DNA of 64,000 bases from Streptomyces griseiscabiei (GCF_020010925.1 NZ_JAGJBZ010000001.1:2046001-2110000); one strand, 5' to 3'. Shown: positions 32,504-40,555, counted from the first letter of the stretch. A program made the numbers and translations. Notes: generated from the letters alone by a model not told the origin.

Positions 32504-33043
32504 TTACGAGAAGCTGACGGGGACGTGCACGTCGTACTTGCGGTCGTTGCTGTCGAAGTGGTCGGCACGGGTGACCACGGCACAGGTGACGTCCTCGCCG
32601 CAGACGCTGCCGTCGTCGAGGGTGGCCTTGACGAAGATGTTCACGCTGAAGGTGCCGCCGGTGCCGAACTTGGAGCTGTTGGCGAAGAGGCCGCCGAAGG
32701 TGTTGTTGATCCAGTGCGAGGCGCCGGTGGCACCGCTCTCGTCCTGGCCGCCGAGGCACGGGGTGGGCTTGTTCGCGCCCTGCGCGCCGTTGACCACGCA
32801 GAGGCCGACGTAGATGCCCTGGCCGGTGTTGAAGCCGGAGCCGGAGACGGTGATGACCTGGCCGGACGCGGCGGCCGAGTTCGGCGCGGTCACGGACAGG
32901 TTGTAGGTGGTGCCGCCGTCGACGACGGTGCGGGTCGCGGTGGCGGCGGAGGCCGAGGTGGCGAGGCCCAGCGTCAGGGCGGAGGCGGCGACGGCGGCGA
33001 GACCGGCGCGGGCGGCGGTACGGGCGGAAGGAACGACTCTCAT
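32504..33043 (-). CDS. secreted single-domain neocarzinostatin-like protein
   Basis: 179 aa from ATG 33043. Signal peptide ARAGLAAVAASALTLGLATSASA, then one NCS-like Ig-fold domain: SGQVITVSGSGFNTGQGIYVGLCVVN...TPCLGG, GTGGTFSVNIFVKATLDDGSVCGEDVTCAVVTRADH and YDVHVPVSF. Two Cys pairs match those of the anchored paralogues and the neocarzinostatin chromoprotein. No sorting signal, so it should be released, like the secreted hemophores of other Gram-positive heme systems. A perfect 19-bp iron box lies 51 bp upstream (33094-33112), so it is expected to be derepressed in iron starvation. Ligand unknown. Confidence 0.82.
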   Translation of the reverse strand: MRVVPSARTAARAGLAAVAASALTLGLATSASAATATRTVVDGGTTYNLSVTAPNSAAASGQVITVSGSGFNTGQGIYVGLCVVNGAQGANKPTPCLGGQDESGATGASHWINNTFGGLFANSSKFGTGGTFSVNIFVKATLDDGSVCGEDVTCAVVTRADHFDSNDRKYDVHVPVSFS

Positions 33044-33093
33044 CGGGAGAGGACCTTTCTCGTCAGCGGTTGGCGGGAAACACCCGTCAACAC

Positions 33094-33112
33094 TTAGGTA
33101 AGGCTTACCTAA
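33094..33112. promoter_or_regulatory. DmdR/IdeR iron box, perfect palindrome
   Basis: TTAGGTAAGGCTTACCTAA is a perfect 19-bp palindrome matching the actinobacterial iron box (TTAGGTTAGGCTAACCTAA) at 17 of 19 positions. It is 51-69 bp upstream of the secreted NCS-like gene. Confidence 0.85.
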
Positions 33113-33167
33113 CCTTGCTCTTGATCTCTTTGTCAACAGAAAGCAAAGGACGCCACAAGTGCGTTGC

Positions 33168-34166
33168 TCAGGACGGGCTTTCACCGGCAAGCACGGTGAA
33201 CTCCGCGACGGCCTCCCGGCCTCCGGTCACGGAGTACAGCCGTACGGTGTGCGCGCCCTCGGTCGCGGTGCCGTACACCGGGAAATCGCGGGCCACTTGG
33301 CCCGAGTCGTCGGCCACGGCCTGGTAGCGGGTGTCGTCGTCGATCGCGACCAGCACGACCTCACCCGGCGCGAAGCCCGTGCCGGTGACCTGTTGTTGTC
33401 CGTCGCCGGGCGCGAGGCTCGCGAGCTTCACGGCCGCGGAGGGGCCGGCCGCCGCGGACTCCTGTCCCGCGTCCGCCCCTGAGCCGGGTGCCTCCGTGCC
33501 GCCGGCGTCCGGGGCCGGGGAGGCGGCGTCGTCGCCACCGCCGGACGTGTCGTCCGGAGCGTCCTCCGGCCGCCCGGCCCCGGAGGCGCCGGTGCCCACG
33601 GTCACGTCGAGCGGGGCGAGTTCGTCCCCCGCCGCATACGTCCGCCCGCTCCACTCGGCGAGCAGCGCGGCGCCCTCGGCCGTCAGCGACACCCGCAGGC
33701 CCGACCAGGTCGCGCCGCCGCCGCGTACGGTCGGCGCGGAGGACCCCGAACCGACCTCGGCCAGCGTCAAGTCGCTCCTCTCCCCCGCCTGTTCGACCCG
33801 TACGGCGAGGGTGCCCGTACCGCCGTCGAGCCGCAGGCGCAGCTCGTCGAGGGTCAGGGGGGCCGTGCCGGGGCCGGCCAGCCGGATCGAGCCGTCGAAG
33901 GCGACGTCGGCGTCGCCGGCCTTCGGGGTCGTGCTGCCGCCGTCGACCGGGAACCAGGTCCGGCCGCCGGAGCCGCGCACGGCGGGCGCCCCGGCCGTCA
34001 CCGTCACATCGGCGCCGCCGACGGCCCCGAACGCCGGGCCCCAGCTCGCGAATCCGCCGGACACCGCACGGGGCGCCCCGGCCGCGTCCTGTGCCGTCGC
34101 CGTGCCCTGACAGAGCAGGGCGAGCAGCGCGCCCGCCGCCGCCACGGCGGCACCAGGTCTGTTCAT
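33168..34166 (-). CDS. HtaA-domain protein (heme-transport associated)
   Basis: 332 aa from ATG 34166 (a GTG directly before is an alternative; AAGGA 10 nt upstream). Signal peptide VAAAGALLALLCQGTATAQ. The HtaA domain covers about 30-190: SGGFASWGPAF, RTWFPVDGGSTTPKAGDADVAFDGSIRL and LRLRLDGGTGTLAVRVEQ. In corynebacteria HtaA domains bind heme at the cell surface through Tyr and His. A Gly/Ala/Asp-rich linker leads to an Ig-like module (VKLASLAPGDGQQQVTGTGFAPGEVVLVAIDDDT) that echoes the NCS-like proteins. No LAxTG or C-terminal helix, so anchoring is unclear. It sits between two NCS-like genes, 98 bp after the first. Confidence 0.8.
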   Translation of the reverse strand: MNRPGAAVAAAGALLALLCQGTATAQDAAGAPRAVSGGFASWGPAFGAVGGADVTVTAGAPAVRGSGGRTWFPVDGGSTTPKAGDADVAFDGSIRLAGPGTAPLTLDELRLRLDGGTGTLAVRVEQAGERSDLTLAEVGSGSSAPTVRGGGATWSGLRVSLTAEGAALLAEWSGRTYAAGDELAPLDVTVGTGASGAGRPEDAPDDTSGGGDDAASPAPDAGGTEAPGSGADAGQESAAAGPSAAVKLASLAPGDGQQQVTGTGFAPGEVVLVAIDDDTRYQAVADDSGQVARDFPVYGTATEGAHTVRLYSVTGGREAVAEFTVLAGESPS

Positions 34167-34265
34167 CACCTCGAAGTCCTTCCTGGAACGTCGGCCGCTC
34201 GGCCGACGAGACGCTCCGCCGCGCGGGCGTCGACTGTCGCGTGGACGGCTGTCGTCGGCATGCCG

Positions 34266-35069
34266 TCAGCTCGCGTCGGAGGTACGGCGTCGGCGCGCCC
34301 AGAACCAGGCCGCGCCGCCCGCCGCGACCAGTCCGGCCGCGGTGATGCCGAGCGGTACGGCGGCACTGCCGGTGTCGGCCAGCGGGTCGTCCGACGTGCC
34401 GGTGCCGCTCGACGTGCCGCCGGTGCCGCCGGTGCGCCCGGTGCTCCCTGTGCTGCCGGTCGTGGCCGTGCTCGCGTCGGCCGACGGCGTCGCCGTGCTG
34501 TCGGCGCCGGAGTCGTCGCCGCTGCCGCCGTCGGCACCGGCGAAGGTCACCGGGATACGGACCGTCTGGCTCTGGTCGCCGCCCCGGATGTGGTCGTTGC
34601 GGGTGATCACGGAGCAGGTCACACCGGACTTGCCGCAGTCCGTGTTGGCGTCCTTGGCCCGCACCTTGAGCGACACGGAGAACGTGCCCTTGTGCCCGCT
34701 GCCCTTGTAGGGCTTGGCCAACCCCTCCCCGTACGAGGGCGGGTTGGAGGAGATCCACACCGAGGCACCGGAGTCGCCGGACATGTCGACGCCGCCGATG
34801 CAGGGCGTGGGGGTCTTGCCGGCGCCGTTGTCCACGCAGAAGGCGACGTAGATGCCCTTCTCGGTGTTGTAGCCGGTGCCGGACACGGTGACCGTCTCGC
34901 CGTCCGGGTCGAGTCCGGAGGATCTGGAGACGGTGAGCTTCTGGCCCTCGGGGCCGGTCGCGGAGCCGCCGGCGGCCGTCGCCGAGGGGGCCGGGAAGAG
35001 GATCAGGGCACTCGCGACGGCGACGGCCACCGGGGCCGCGCGCAGGGCTCTCAGGCCACATCTGTGCAT
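34266..35069 (-). CDS. LAxTG-anchored neocarzinostatin-like surface protein
   Basis: 267 aa. ATG 35069 is preferred (GGGAG 11 nt upstream); ATG 35090 lacks a ribosome site. The signal peptide (APVAVAVASALILFPAPSATA) is followed by one NCS-like domain: SGLDPDGETVTVSGTGYNTEKGIYVAFCVDNGAGKTPTPCIGG, VDMSGDSGASVWISSNPPSYG and DANTDCGKSGVTCSVITRNDH. Then come a Thr/Ser/Gly linker, LADTG at 230-234, a helix and RRRR. The distance from LAxTG to the C-terminus (38 residues) equals that of the large paralogue. It is first in the leftward set and shares iron box 35098-35116 with hmuT. Confidence 0.85.
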   Translation of the reverse strand: MHRCGLRALRAAPVAVAVASALILFPAPSATAAGGSATGPEGQKLTVSRSSGLDPDGETVTVSGTGYNTEKGIYVAFCVDNGAGKTPTPCIGGVDMSGDSGASVWISSNPPSYGEGLAKPYKGSGHKGTFSVSLKVRAKDANTDCGKSGVTCSVITRNDHIRGGDQSQTVRIPVTFAGADGGSGDDSGADSTATPSADASTATTGSTGSTGRTGGTGGTSSGTGTSDDPLADTGSAAVPLGITAAGLVAAGGAAWFWARRRRTSDAS

Positions 35070-35097
35070 CGGTGTCAGCACTCCCACCATAGGAAAC

Positions 35098-35116
35098 TCA
35101 GGTAAGGCTAACCTAA
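35098..35116. promoter_or_regulatory. DmdR/IdeR iron box between the NCS-LAxTG gene and hmuT
   Basis: TCAGGTAAGGCTAACCTAA matches the iron-box consensus TTAGGTTAGGCTAACCTAA at 17 of 19 positions. It lies 29 bp upstream of the leftward gene and 46 bp upstream of hmuT, and could repress both when iron is sufficient. Confidence 0.8.
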
Positions 35117-35162
35117 AGTAAACGAACATCCGGTTGGAGCGGTAGACATGGAAGGCGGTCCG

Positions 35163-36221
35163 ATGCGTAGGTCCGGAAGACCTCAACTCACCATTGCCCG
35201 AAGGGGAGTTGCCGCACTCGCCGTTGCATTCGCGATGCTGGCGGCCGGATGCGCAGGCGGCGACGGGGGCAGCGAAGACAAGGGGGCGAAGCCGTCGCCG
35301 TCGTCGGCGGGCGCCCGCGCGGCCGCGGCCCAGAAACAGCTGAGGACGAATTCGCTCGTCCCGCTGGACGGTGCGGCTCCGACGCCGGAACTGCCCGTCA
35401 CCGTCGACTCCTCCGACGGCCGGAAGGTCACCGTCGAGGACGCCTCACGCATCCTGCCGCTCAACGGGGGCATCGCGGAGATCGTGTTCACCCTCGGCCT
35501 CGGTGACAAGGTGGTGGGCCGGGACATCACCGCGACCTTCGAGGAGGCCAAGGGCCTTCCGCAGGTGACGAAGGCGCACGATGTGAGCGCGGAGAGCGTG
35601 CTCTCGCTGGAGCCGACCGTGGTGCTCGCCGACACCGACACCGGGCCCGGTGAGGCCGTCGACCAGATCCGGGACGCCGGGATTCCCGTGGTCGTCCTCG
35701 ATCCGGCCAACGACCTCTCCGACGTGAGCACACGGACGACGCGGGTGGCGCAGGCGCTGGGCGTGCCCGCCGCCGGGAAGGCGCTCAACGCGCGGTTCGC
35801 CGACGAGCTGAAGGCGGCTCGGGCGGCCGTGCCCGAGGGGAGCCGGCCGAAGGTGGCGTTCCTGTACATGCGGGGGTCGGCGGCGGTCTATCTGATCGGC
35901 GGGAAGGGGTCGGGGGCGGACTCGCTCATCGACGCGGCGGGGGCGGAGGACGCGGGGGTGGCGGCGGGGCTGGACAAGCCGTTCACGCCGATCACCAGTG
36001 AGGCGCTCGTCAAGGCTCAGCCCGATGTGATCCTCATGATGAGCAAGGGACTCGAGTCCGTGGGCGGGGTCGACGGGCTGGTGGAGATCCCCGGGATCGC
36101 GGAGACGCCGGCCGGGATGGACCGGCAGGTGGTGGACCTGGAGGACGGGGTGCTGCTCAGCTTCGGGCCGCGTACGCCGTTGGTGATCGACATCCTGGTG
36201 GAGCGGCTGCACGCGGGGTGA
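35163..36221 (+). CDS. hmuT: heme ABC transporter substrate-binding lipoprotein, HmuT type
   Basis: 352 aa from ATG 35163, behind GGAAGG; an ATG at 35148 overlaps that site. Lipobox LAAGC (Cys30). The cluster A-II/BtuF-like fold shows ILPLNGGIAEIVFTLGLGDKVVGRDITATFEEAKGLPQV, LSLEPTVVLADTDTGPGEAVDQIRDAGIPVVVLD and FTPITSEALVKAQPDVILMMSKGLESVGGVDGLVEIPGI, which are features of HmuT/PhuT heme-binding proteins. It would hand heme to an HmuUV permease/ATPase, but neither gene follows: an inverted repeat and the convergent paa operon come next. It is divergent from the surface-protein genes across an iron box. Confidence 0.85.
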   Translation: MRRSGRPQLTIARRGVAALAVAFAMLAAGCAGGDGGSEDKGAKPSPSSAGARAAAAQKQLRTNSLVPLDGAAPTPELPVTVDSSDGRKVTVEDASRILPLNGGIAEIVFTLGLGDKVVGRDITATFEEAKGLPQVTKAHDVSAESVLSLEPTVVLADTDTGPGEAVDQIRDAGIPVVVLDPANDLSDVSTRTTRVAQALGVPAAGKALNARFADELKAARAAVPEGSRPKVAFLYMRGSAAVYLIGGKGSGADSLIDAAGAEDAGVAAGLDKPFTPITSEALVKAQPDVILMMSKGLESVGGVDGLVEIPGIAETPAGMDRQVVDLEDGVLLSFGPRTPLVIDILVERLHAG

Positions 36222-36236
36222 GGGTGAGGGGGTGCG

Positions 36237-36381
36237 TTGTCGGGTGCGGGTGGGTGGGGGTTCTCGCGCAGTTCCCCGCGCCCCTGAAAGGTCTGCGGGC
36301 CGAAAAAGCAGGGCGCAGCCCGCTTTTTCAGGGGCGCGGGGAACTGCGCGACCAGCCCCCACCCACCCGCACCCGAACAAC
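36237..36381. repeat. long inverted repeat of the common Streptomyces type, probable terminator
   Basis: Arms of about 50 bp (36237-36289 and 36326-36381) are near-perfect reverse complements and contain CAGGGGCGCGGGGAACTGCG, a motif I recall as dispersed many times in Streptomyces genomes. It lies between the converging hmuT and paaE genes and should act as a bidirectional terminator. It also marks where hmuUV would be expected. Confidence 0.75.
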
Positions 36382-36395
36382 CAGCCGCCGAACCC

Positions 36396-37691
36396 TCACG
36401 TATCGAAGTCCACCGTCAACGTCTCCGACACCGGATACGACTGGCACGTCAGGACGTACCCCGCGTCCACCTCCGCGGGCTCCAACGCGAAGTTGCGCCG
36501 CATCTCCACCTCACCGGAGGTGACCCGCGCACGGCAGGTGCCGCAGACGCCGCCCTTGCAGGCGAAGGGCAGGTCGGGGCGGGTGCGTTGGGCGGCGTCG
36601 AGGACGCTGCGGTCGCGGGGAAGCGCGGCGGTGGTCGTGCGGCCGTCGAGGGTGACGGTGACCTCGCTGACCGGGCCCTCGGCGGCGGCCTCCTCGTGCC
36701 GGGCCTCCCGGACGGGCTCGTCGTCGGCGTAGAACAGCTCCTGGTGGACACGGTCGGCCGGTACGCCGAGACCGGTCAGGACCGACTGGGCGTCACGGAC
36801 CATGCCGTGCGGGCCGCACAGCCACCAGTGGTCCGCCGTGCCGACGTCGACCAGGGCGCCGATGAGCGCCGAGAGCCGGTCGGCGTCGAGGCGGCCGGAC
36901 AGCATCTCGGCCTCGCGGGGTTCACGGGACAGCACATGGGCGAGCTGGAAGCGGGCCGGGTGCAGGTCCTTCAGGTCGGCCAGCTCGTCGGCGAACATCA
37001 CCGTGCCGGTGCGGCGGTTGCCGTAGAAGAGGGTCACCGTCGAACGCGGATCGGCGGCGAGCACCGACTCGGCGATGGAGACCATGGGGGTGATGCCGGA
37101 GCCGGCCGCGATCAGCACATGGTGGCCGGGGGTGGCCAGGTCCGGGGTGAAGAACCCGGTGGGGCCCATCACCTCGACGGTGTCGCCGGGCCGTACGTCA
37201 CCGACGAGCCACGAGGAGAACAGCCCGCCCGGCACCACCCGCACCCCGATGCGCGGAGTCGTACCGGCCGGTGAGCAGATCGAGTACGAGCGGCGTTCGT
37301 CGCGTCCCTCGATCTCCCGCCGCAGCGTCAGCGACTGTCCCGGCGCGAACGCGAACTCCTCCGCCAGCTCCGCCGGAATCTCGAACCCGACGGCCACGGC
37401 GTCCTCGCAGAGCGGCTGCACGGAGGCCACCCGCAGGGCGTGGAAGACCGGACGGCGGCGGGCGCGCGGGCGCCCGCCCGAGCCGGTGGCCGCAGCGGCG
37501 GCAACAACGGCAGCGGCGGCAGCAGCTGTGCCGGACGCGCCAGGAGCGGCCGGGACGCCGGCGCCGGAAGCGGAGGGTGCCGGGCCCCTGGAGGGTGGCG
37601 GAGCCGTCGTGGTGTTCGCCGGATGCCCGGGCTCCGTCCGCACGCCTCCCGTCCGTTCTTCCCTGTCCGCGTCTGCTCTGCGGCCTTCCAT
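36396..37691 (-). CDS. paaE: phenylacetyl-CoA epoxidase reductase subunit PaaE
   Basis: 431 aa from ATG 37691, overlapping the paaD stop. It passes electrons from NADPH through FAD and a plant-type [2Fe-2S] centre to the PaaAC epoxidase. Domains: FAD binding (ERRSYSICSPAG), NAD binding (HVLIAAGSGITPMVSIAESVL, WWLCGPHGMV), and a C-terminal ferredoxin with CKGGVCGTCRARV and a distal Cys (YVLTCQSYPVS). Odd feature: about 85 extra residues at the N-terminus, Pro/Ala/Gly-rich with long Ala runs, make it roughly 75-80 longer than usual PaaE (~355 aa). Homology begins at FHALRVASVQPLCEDAVAV. Last gene of paaABCDE. Confidence 0.92.
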   Translation of the reverse strand: MEGRRADADREERTGGVRTEPGHPANTTTAPPPSRGPAPSASGAGVPAAPGASGTAAAAAAVVAAAAATGSGGRPRARRRPVFHALRVASVQPLCEDAVAVGFEIPAELAEEFAFAPGQSLTLRREIEGRDERRSYSICSPAGTTPRIGVRVVPGGLFSSWLVGDVRPGDTVEVMGPTGFFTPDLATPGHHVLIAAGSGITPMVSIAESVLAADPRSTVTLFYGNRRTGTVMFADELADLKDLHPARFQLAHVLSREPREAEMLSGRLDADRLSALIGALVDVGTADHWWLCGPHGMVRDAQSVLTGLGVPADRVHQELFYADDEPVREARHEEAAAEGPVSEVTVTLDGRTTTAALPRDRSVLDAAQRTRPDLPFACKGGVCGTCRARVTSGEVEMRRNFALEPAEVDAGYVLTCQSYPVSETLTVDFDT

Positions 37692-38224
37692 CAGATCTCC
37701 TTGACGTGCTCGAACGGCTCGCGGCAGGTGTGGCAGCGCCACAGGGACTTGCAGGAGGTGGCGGCGAAGCGGGAGGTCTCCTCGGTGTCGGCCGAGCCGC
37801 AACGGGGGCAGGCGACCGAGCGCCTGGTGGGTGACAGGAGGAGGGGGACCGGGCCTCGGGGGGCGGCTCCGGGCGGGGCGATGCCGTGCTCCGTGAGCTT
37901 GCGACGGCCGGCCTCGGTGATCCAGTCCGTGGTCCAGGGCGGGGTCAGGGCCGTGCGGATCTCCACCCGCTCGTACCCGGCGGCACGCAGTCGCGCCGCC
38001 ACGTCCGCGCGCATCTCCGCCATCGCCGGGCAGCCGGAGTAGGTGGGGGTCAGGCTCGCGACGACCGTGCCGTCGTCGGTCAGTTCCACGTCCCGCAGGA
38101 CACCCAGCTCGGCGAGGGTCAGCATGGGCAGCTCGGGGTCCGGCACCTGCTCGGCGATGTGCCGCGCGCGCCGGACGGACCGGGCGGACGGGTCGGACCG
38201 GATGCCGGTCGGTGTGGTCACCAT
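37691..38224 (-). CDS. paaD: phenylacetate pathway Fe-S assembly-type protein PaaD
   Basis: 177 aa from ATG 38224, overlapping the end of paaC by 7 bp. The N-terminal part is a MIP18/DUF59 domain (VPDPELPMLTLAELGVLRDVEL, LTPTYSGCPAMAEMRADVAARL). The C-terminal part carries a four-Cys zinc or Fe-S ribbon: CPRCGSADTEETSRFAATSCKSLWRCHTCREPFEHVKEI. PaaD is required in vivo for the phenylacetyl-CoA epoxidase and is believed to help mature the complex or the PaaE Fe-S centre. Translationally coupled to both neighbours. Confidence 0.93.
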   Translation of the reverse strand: MVTTPTGIRSDPSARSVRRARHIAEQVPDPELPMLTLAELGVLRDVELTDDGTVVASLTPTYSGCPAMAEMRADVAARLRAAGYERVEIRTALTPPWTTDWITEAGRRKLTEHGIAPPGAAPRGPVPLLLSPTRRSVACPRCGSADTEETSRFAATSCKSLWRCHTCREPFEHVKEI

Positions 38225-39045
38225 GTCGCCTCCGGATGGGCGCGGGCCACGCTCTGCAACTCGGCCAGCAGCGGCGCCAGATGCTCGGTGTGCTCGCCGG
38301 CGCGGCCCGCGCCCGCCAGCGGGCGGTACACCGGCATGGGCAGCCCGGCCGCCTCGGTGACCTGGCGGAGCACGGCGGCGACCTCGTCCCGTACGTCATA
38401 GGCGGTGAACAACTCGCCGAAGTACGGGGCCACTTGCTCCATCGCCTTACGGATCCGCCGATGTGACTCCGCCGTGCCGTCACCCAGCCGTACGGCCCAT
38501 TCGGCGGCGTACTGCCGGTGGTAGCTCAGCTCCTTGACGCCCTTGGCGGCGATCGCGGCGAGCACCGGGTCCGGGTGGCCGGTGAGCCGCTCGAAGTGCG
38601 CGAGGCGCCAGCTGGACAGGACGAGCAGCCGGACGATCGAGAACGCGAAGTCGCCGCAGGGGAGTTCGGCGAGGCGGACGTTGCGGAAGTCCTCGGCGTC
38701 CCGGAAGTAGGCGTAGGTGTCCTCGTCCCGCCCGGTGCCGTCGGCCTGCCCGGCGCGGGAGTACAGCAGCCGGGCCTGGCCGAGGAGGTCGAGCCCGATG
38801 TTGGCGAGGGCGACCTCCTCCTCCAGCTCGGGCGCGCGGGTGGTCCACTCGGCGAGCCGCTGGGCCGAGACCAGGGCGTCGTCGGCCAACGCGACGCACT
38901 CGGCGGCCAGTTCACCGGCGTCCACGCCCTCCGGCACGGTCGTGTCGACGCCGTGCAGGGGGTCCTCGAAGCCGGTGCCGTACGCCCAGCGGGCGTCGTC
39001 CTCGTGTCCCTCGGCCAGGGTCAGATAGACGTGGTCGTCACTCAT
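38218..39045 (-). CDS. paaC: phenylacetyl-CoA epoxidase structural subunit PaaC
   Basis: 275 aa from ATG 39045 with GAGGAG upstream. A ferritin-like four-helix protein that pairs with PaaA but lacks a full diiron site. Recognisable segments are EEVALANIGLDLLGQARLLYSRAG, EDTYAYFRDAEDFRNVRLAELPCGDFAFSIVRLLVLSSWRLAHFERL and KGVKELSYHRQYAAEWAVRLGDGT. It is needed for folding and substrate binding in the PaaAC heterodimer. It starts 10 bp after paaB and overlaps paaD. Confidence 0.94.
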   Translation of the reverse strand: MSDDHVYLTLAEGHEDDARWAYGTGFEDPLHGVDTTVPEGVDAGELAAECVALADDALVSAQRLAEWTTRAPELEEEVALANIGLDLLGQARLLYSRAGQADGTGRDEDTYAYFRDAEDFRNVRLAELPCGDFAFSIVRLLVLSSWRLAHFERLTGHPDPVLAAIAAKGVKELSYHRQYAAEWAVRLGDGTAESHRRIRKAMEQVAPYFGELFTAYDVRDEVAAVLRQVTEAAGLPMPVYRPLAGAGRAGEHTEHLAPLLAELQSVARAHPEATW

Positions 39046-39055
39046 ACCCTGCTCC

Positions 39056-39349
39056 TCAGATGTGCGGGACGTCGTCGGGGATGTCGTAGAAGGTGGGATG
39101 GCGGTACACCTTGTCGGCGCTGGGCTCGAAGAACGGGTCCTTCTCGTCGCGGGTGGAGGCGGCGATGTGCTCGGAGCGGACCACCCAGATCGAGACGCCC
39201 TCGTTGCGGCGGGTGTACAGGTCGCGGGCGTGGGTGAGGGCCATCCGGTCGTCGGCCGCGTGCAGGGAGCCCACATGGACGTGGTTCAGCCCGCGCTTGC
39301 CGCGCACGAACACCTCGTACAACGGCCAGTCCCGCTTCTCGGCGCTCAT
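39056..39349 (-). CDS. paaB: phenylacetyl-CoA epoxidase subunit PaaB
   Basis: 97 aa from ATG 39349, overlapping the paaA stop (ATGA). The small subunit bridges PaaAC dimers. Family signatures [55 protein letters not shown] and [22 protein letters not shown] are complete and the length is usual. Confidence 0.95.
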   Translation of the reverse strand: MSAEKRDWPLYEVFVRGKRGLNHVHVGSLHAADDRMALTHARDLYTRRNEGVSIWVVRSEHIAASTRDEKDPFFEPSADKVYRHPTFYDIPDDVPHI

Positions 39350-40350
39350 GCCACCGCTCCCTTCTCCGTACGGGCGGCCTGCTTGGCCGCGTGGGCGGTG
39401 GCCGCCTCACGCACCCAGGCGCCCTCCTCGTGGGCGGTGCGCCGCCGTTCCATCCGCCGCTCGTTGCACGGCCCGTCGCCGGTGATCACACGCTTCAGCT
39501 CCGACCAGTCGGGGGTGCCGAAGTCGTGCCGGCCGCGCTCCTCGTTCCACCGCAGCTCCGGGTCGGGGAGGGTGACGCCGAGCTTGTCGGCCTGCGGGAC
39601 GGTCATGTCGACGAACCGCTGCCGCAGCTCGTCGTTGCTGTGCCGCTTGATCTTCCAGGCCATGGACTGCGCGGAGTTGGGCGAGGCGTCGTCGGGCGGG
39701 CCGAACATCATCAGCGACGGCCACCACCAGCGGTCCACCGCGTCCTGCACCATCGCCCGCTGCGCCTCGGTGCCGCGCATCATCGTCAACAGCAGCTCGT
39801 AGCCCTGCCGTTGGTGGAAGGACTCCTCCTTGCAGATCCGCACCATCGCGCGCGCGTACGGCCCGTACGACGAACGGCACAGCGGGACCTGGTTGCAGAT
39901 CGCCGCGCCGTCCACGAACCAGCCGATCACCCCGACGTCGGCGAAGCTCGCCGTCGGATAGTTGAAGATCGACGAGTACTTCTGGCGTCCCTCGATCAGC
40001 CGGTCCGTCAGATCCGCGCGATCCGCGCCCAGCGTCTCCGCCGCCGAGTACAGATACAGGCCATGGCCGGCCTCGTCCTGCACCTTGGCGAAGAGGATCG
40101 CCTTGCGCCGCAGCGACGGCGCCTTCGTGATCCACTCCCCCTCGGGCTGCATGCCGATGATCTCGGAATGCGCGTGCTGCGCGATCTGCCGGACGAGCGT
40201 CTTCCGGTAGCCCTCGGGCATCCAGTCACGCGGCTCGATCCGCTGGTCCCGCGCGATCGTCGCCTCGAAATGCGTCCGGAGGGCGTCCTCGGTCTCCGGA
40301 GCCCCCTCGCCGCCCCGCGACGGCGCCCCGGCGGAGTCTGTCGTCGTCAT
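39346..40350 (-). CDS. paaA: phenylacetyl-CoA epoxidase catalytic subunit PaaA
   Basis: 334 aa from ATG 40350. The diiron oxygenase subunit makes the ring-1,2-epoxide of phenylacetyl-CoA. Helices with carboxylate/His ligands are visible: [22 protein letters not shown] (ExxH) and [17 protein letters not shown] (EExxH), plus the substrate-side segment [37 protein letters not shown]. First gene of paaABCDE, with PaaR-like palindrome 40376-40393 just upstream; overlaps paaB by 4 bp. The later pathway genes (paaG, paaZ, paaH, paaJ) are not here. Confidence 0.95.
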   Translation of the reverse strand: MTTTDSAGAPSRGGEGAPETEDALRTHFEATIARDQRIEPRDWMPEGYRKTLVRQIAQHAHSEIIGMQPEGEWITKAPSLRRKAILFAKVQDEAGHGLYLYSAAETLGADRADLTDRLIEGRQKYSSIFNYPTASFADVGVIGWFVDGAAICNQVPLCRSSYGPYARAMVRICKEESFHQRQGYELLLTMMRGTEAQRAMVQDAVDRWWWPSLMMFGPPDDASPNSAQSMAWKIKRHSNDELRQRFVDMTVPQADKLGVTLPDPELRWNEERGRHDFGTPDWSELKRVITGDGPCNERRMERRRTAHEEGAWVREAATAHAAKQAARTEKGAVA

Positions 40351-40375
40351 CGATACCAGCTTCCCAACCAAACCA

Positions 40376-40393
40376 ACCGACCATTCGTTCGGT
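40376..40393. promoter_or_regulatory. PaaR-like operator upstream of paaA
   Basis: ACCGACCATTCGTTCGGT is an imperfect palindrome 26 bp upstream of the paaA start. Its inner part ACCATTCGTTCGGT fits the ACCG-N6-CGGT core known for the actinobacterial TetR-type PaaR with one mismatch, including the central CG. ACCGACCATTCGG recurs in inverted form at 40508-40521. Confidence 0.6.
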
Positions 40394-40507
40394 ACCAGTG
40401 TGACGTGAATCGGGCGGCCGGGCAAGACCCGCACGCCCCCCGCCCACGATCAGCGCCTTCTTGACAGGCTCCGAGCCCTCTCGATTACATGGCGGTGACG
40501 CGCGGTA

Positions 40508-40521
40508 ACCGAATGGTCGGT
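40508..40521. promoter_or_regulatory. PaaR-like operator upstream of paaK
   Basis: ACCGAATGGTCGGT, an ACCG-N6-CGGT palindrome 35 bp upstream of the paaK start. It is the inverted copy of the site in front of paaA, so both divergent units are probably controlled together. No paaR gene is in the window. Confidence 0.6.
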
Positions 40522-40555
40522 CGGCATCCCGGCGTGGCGGGCACGAAGGAGCGCG

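Noticed and set aside
29484..32813. A 1109-codon plus-strand frame across the surface-protein genes
   Set aside because: It is antisense to the LAxTG/NCS genes, is of low complexity (Gly/Val/Asp/Arg), lacks domains and a ribosome site, and arises from the GC3 bias of the real genes.
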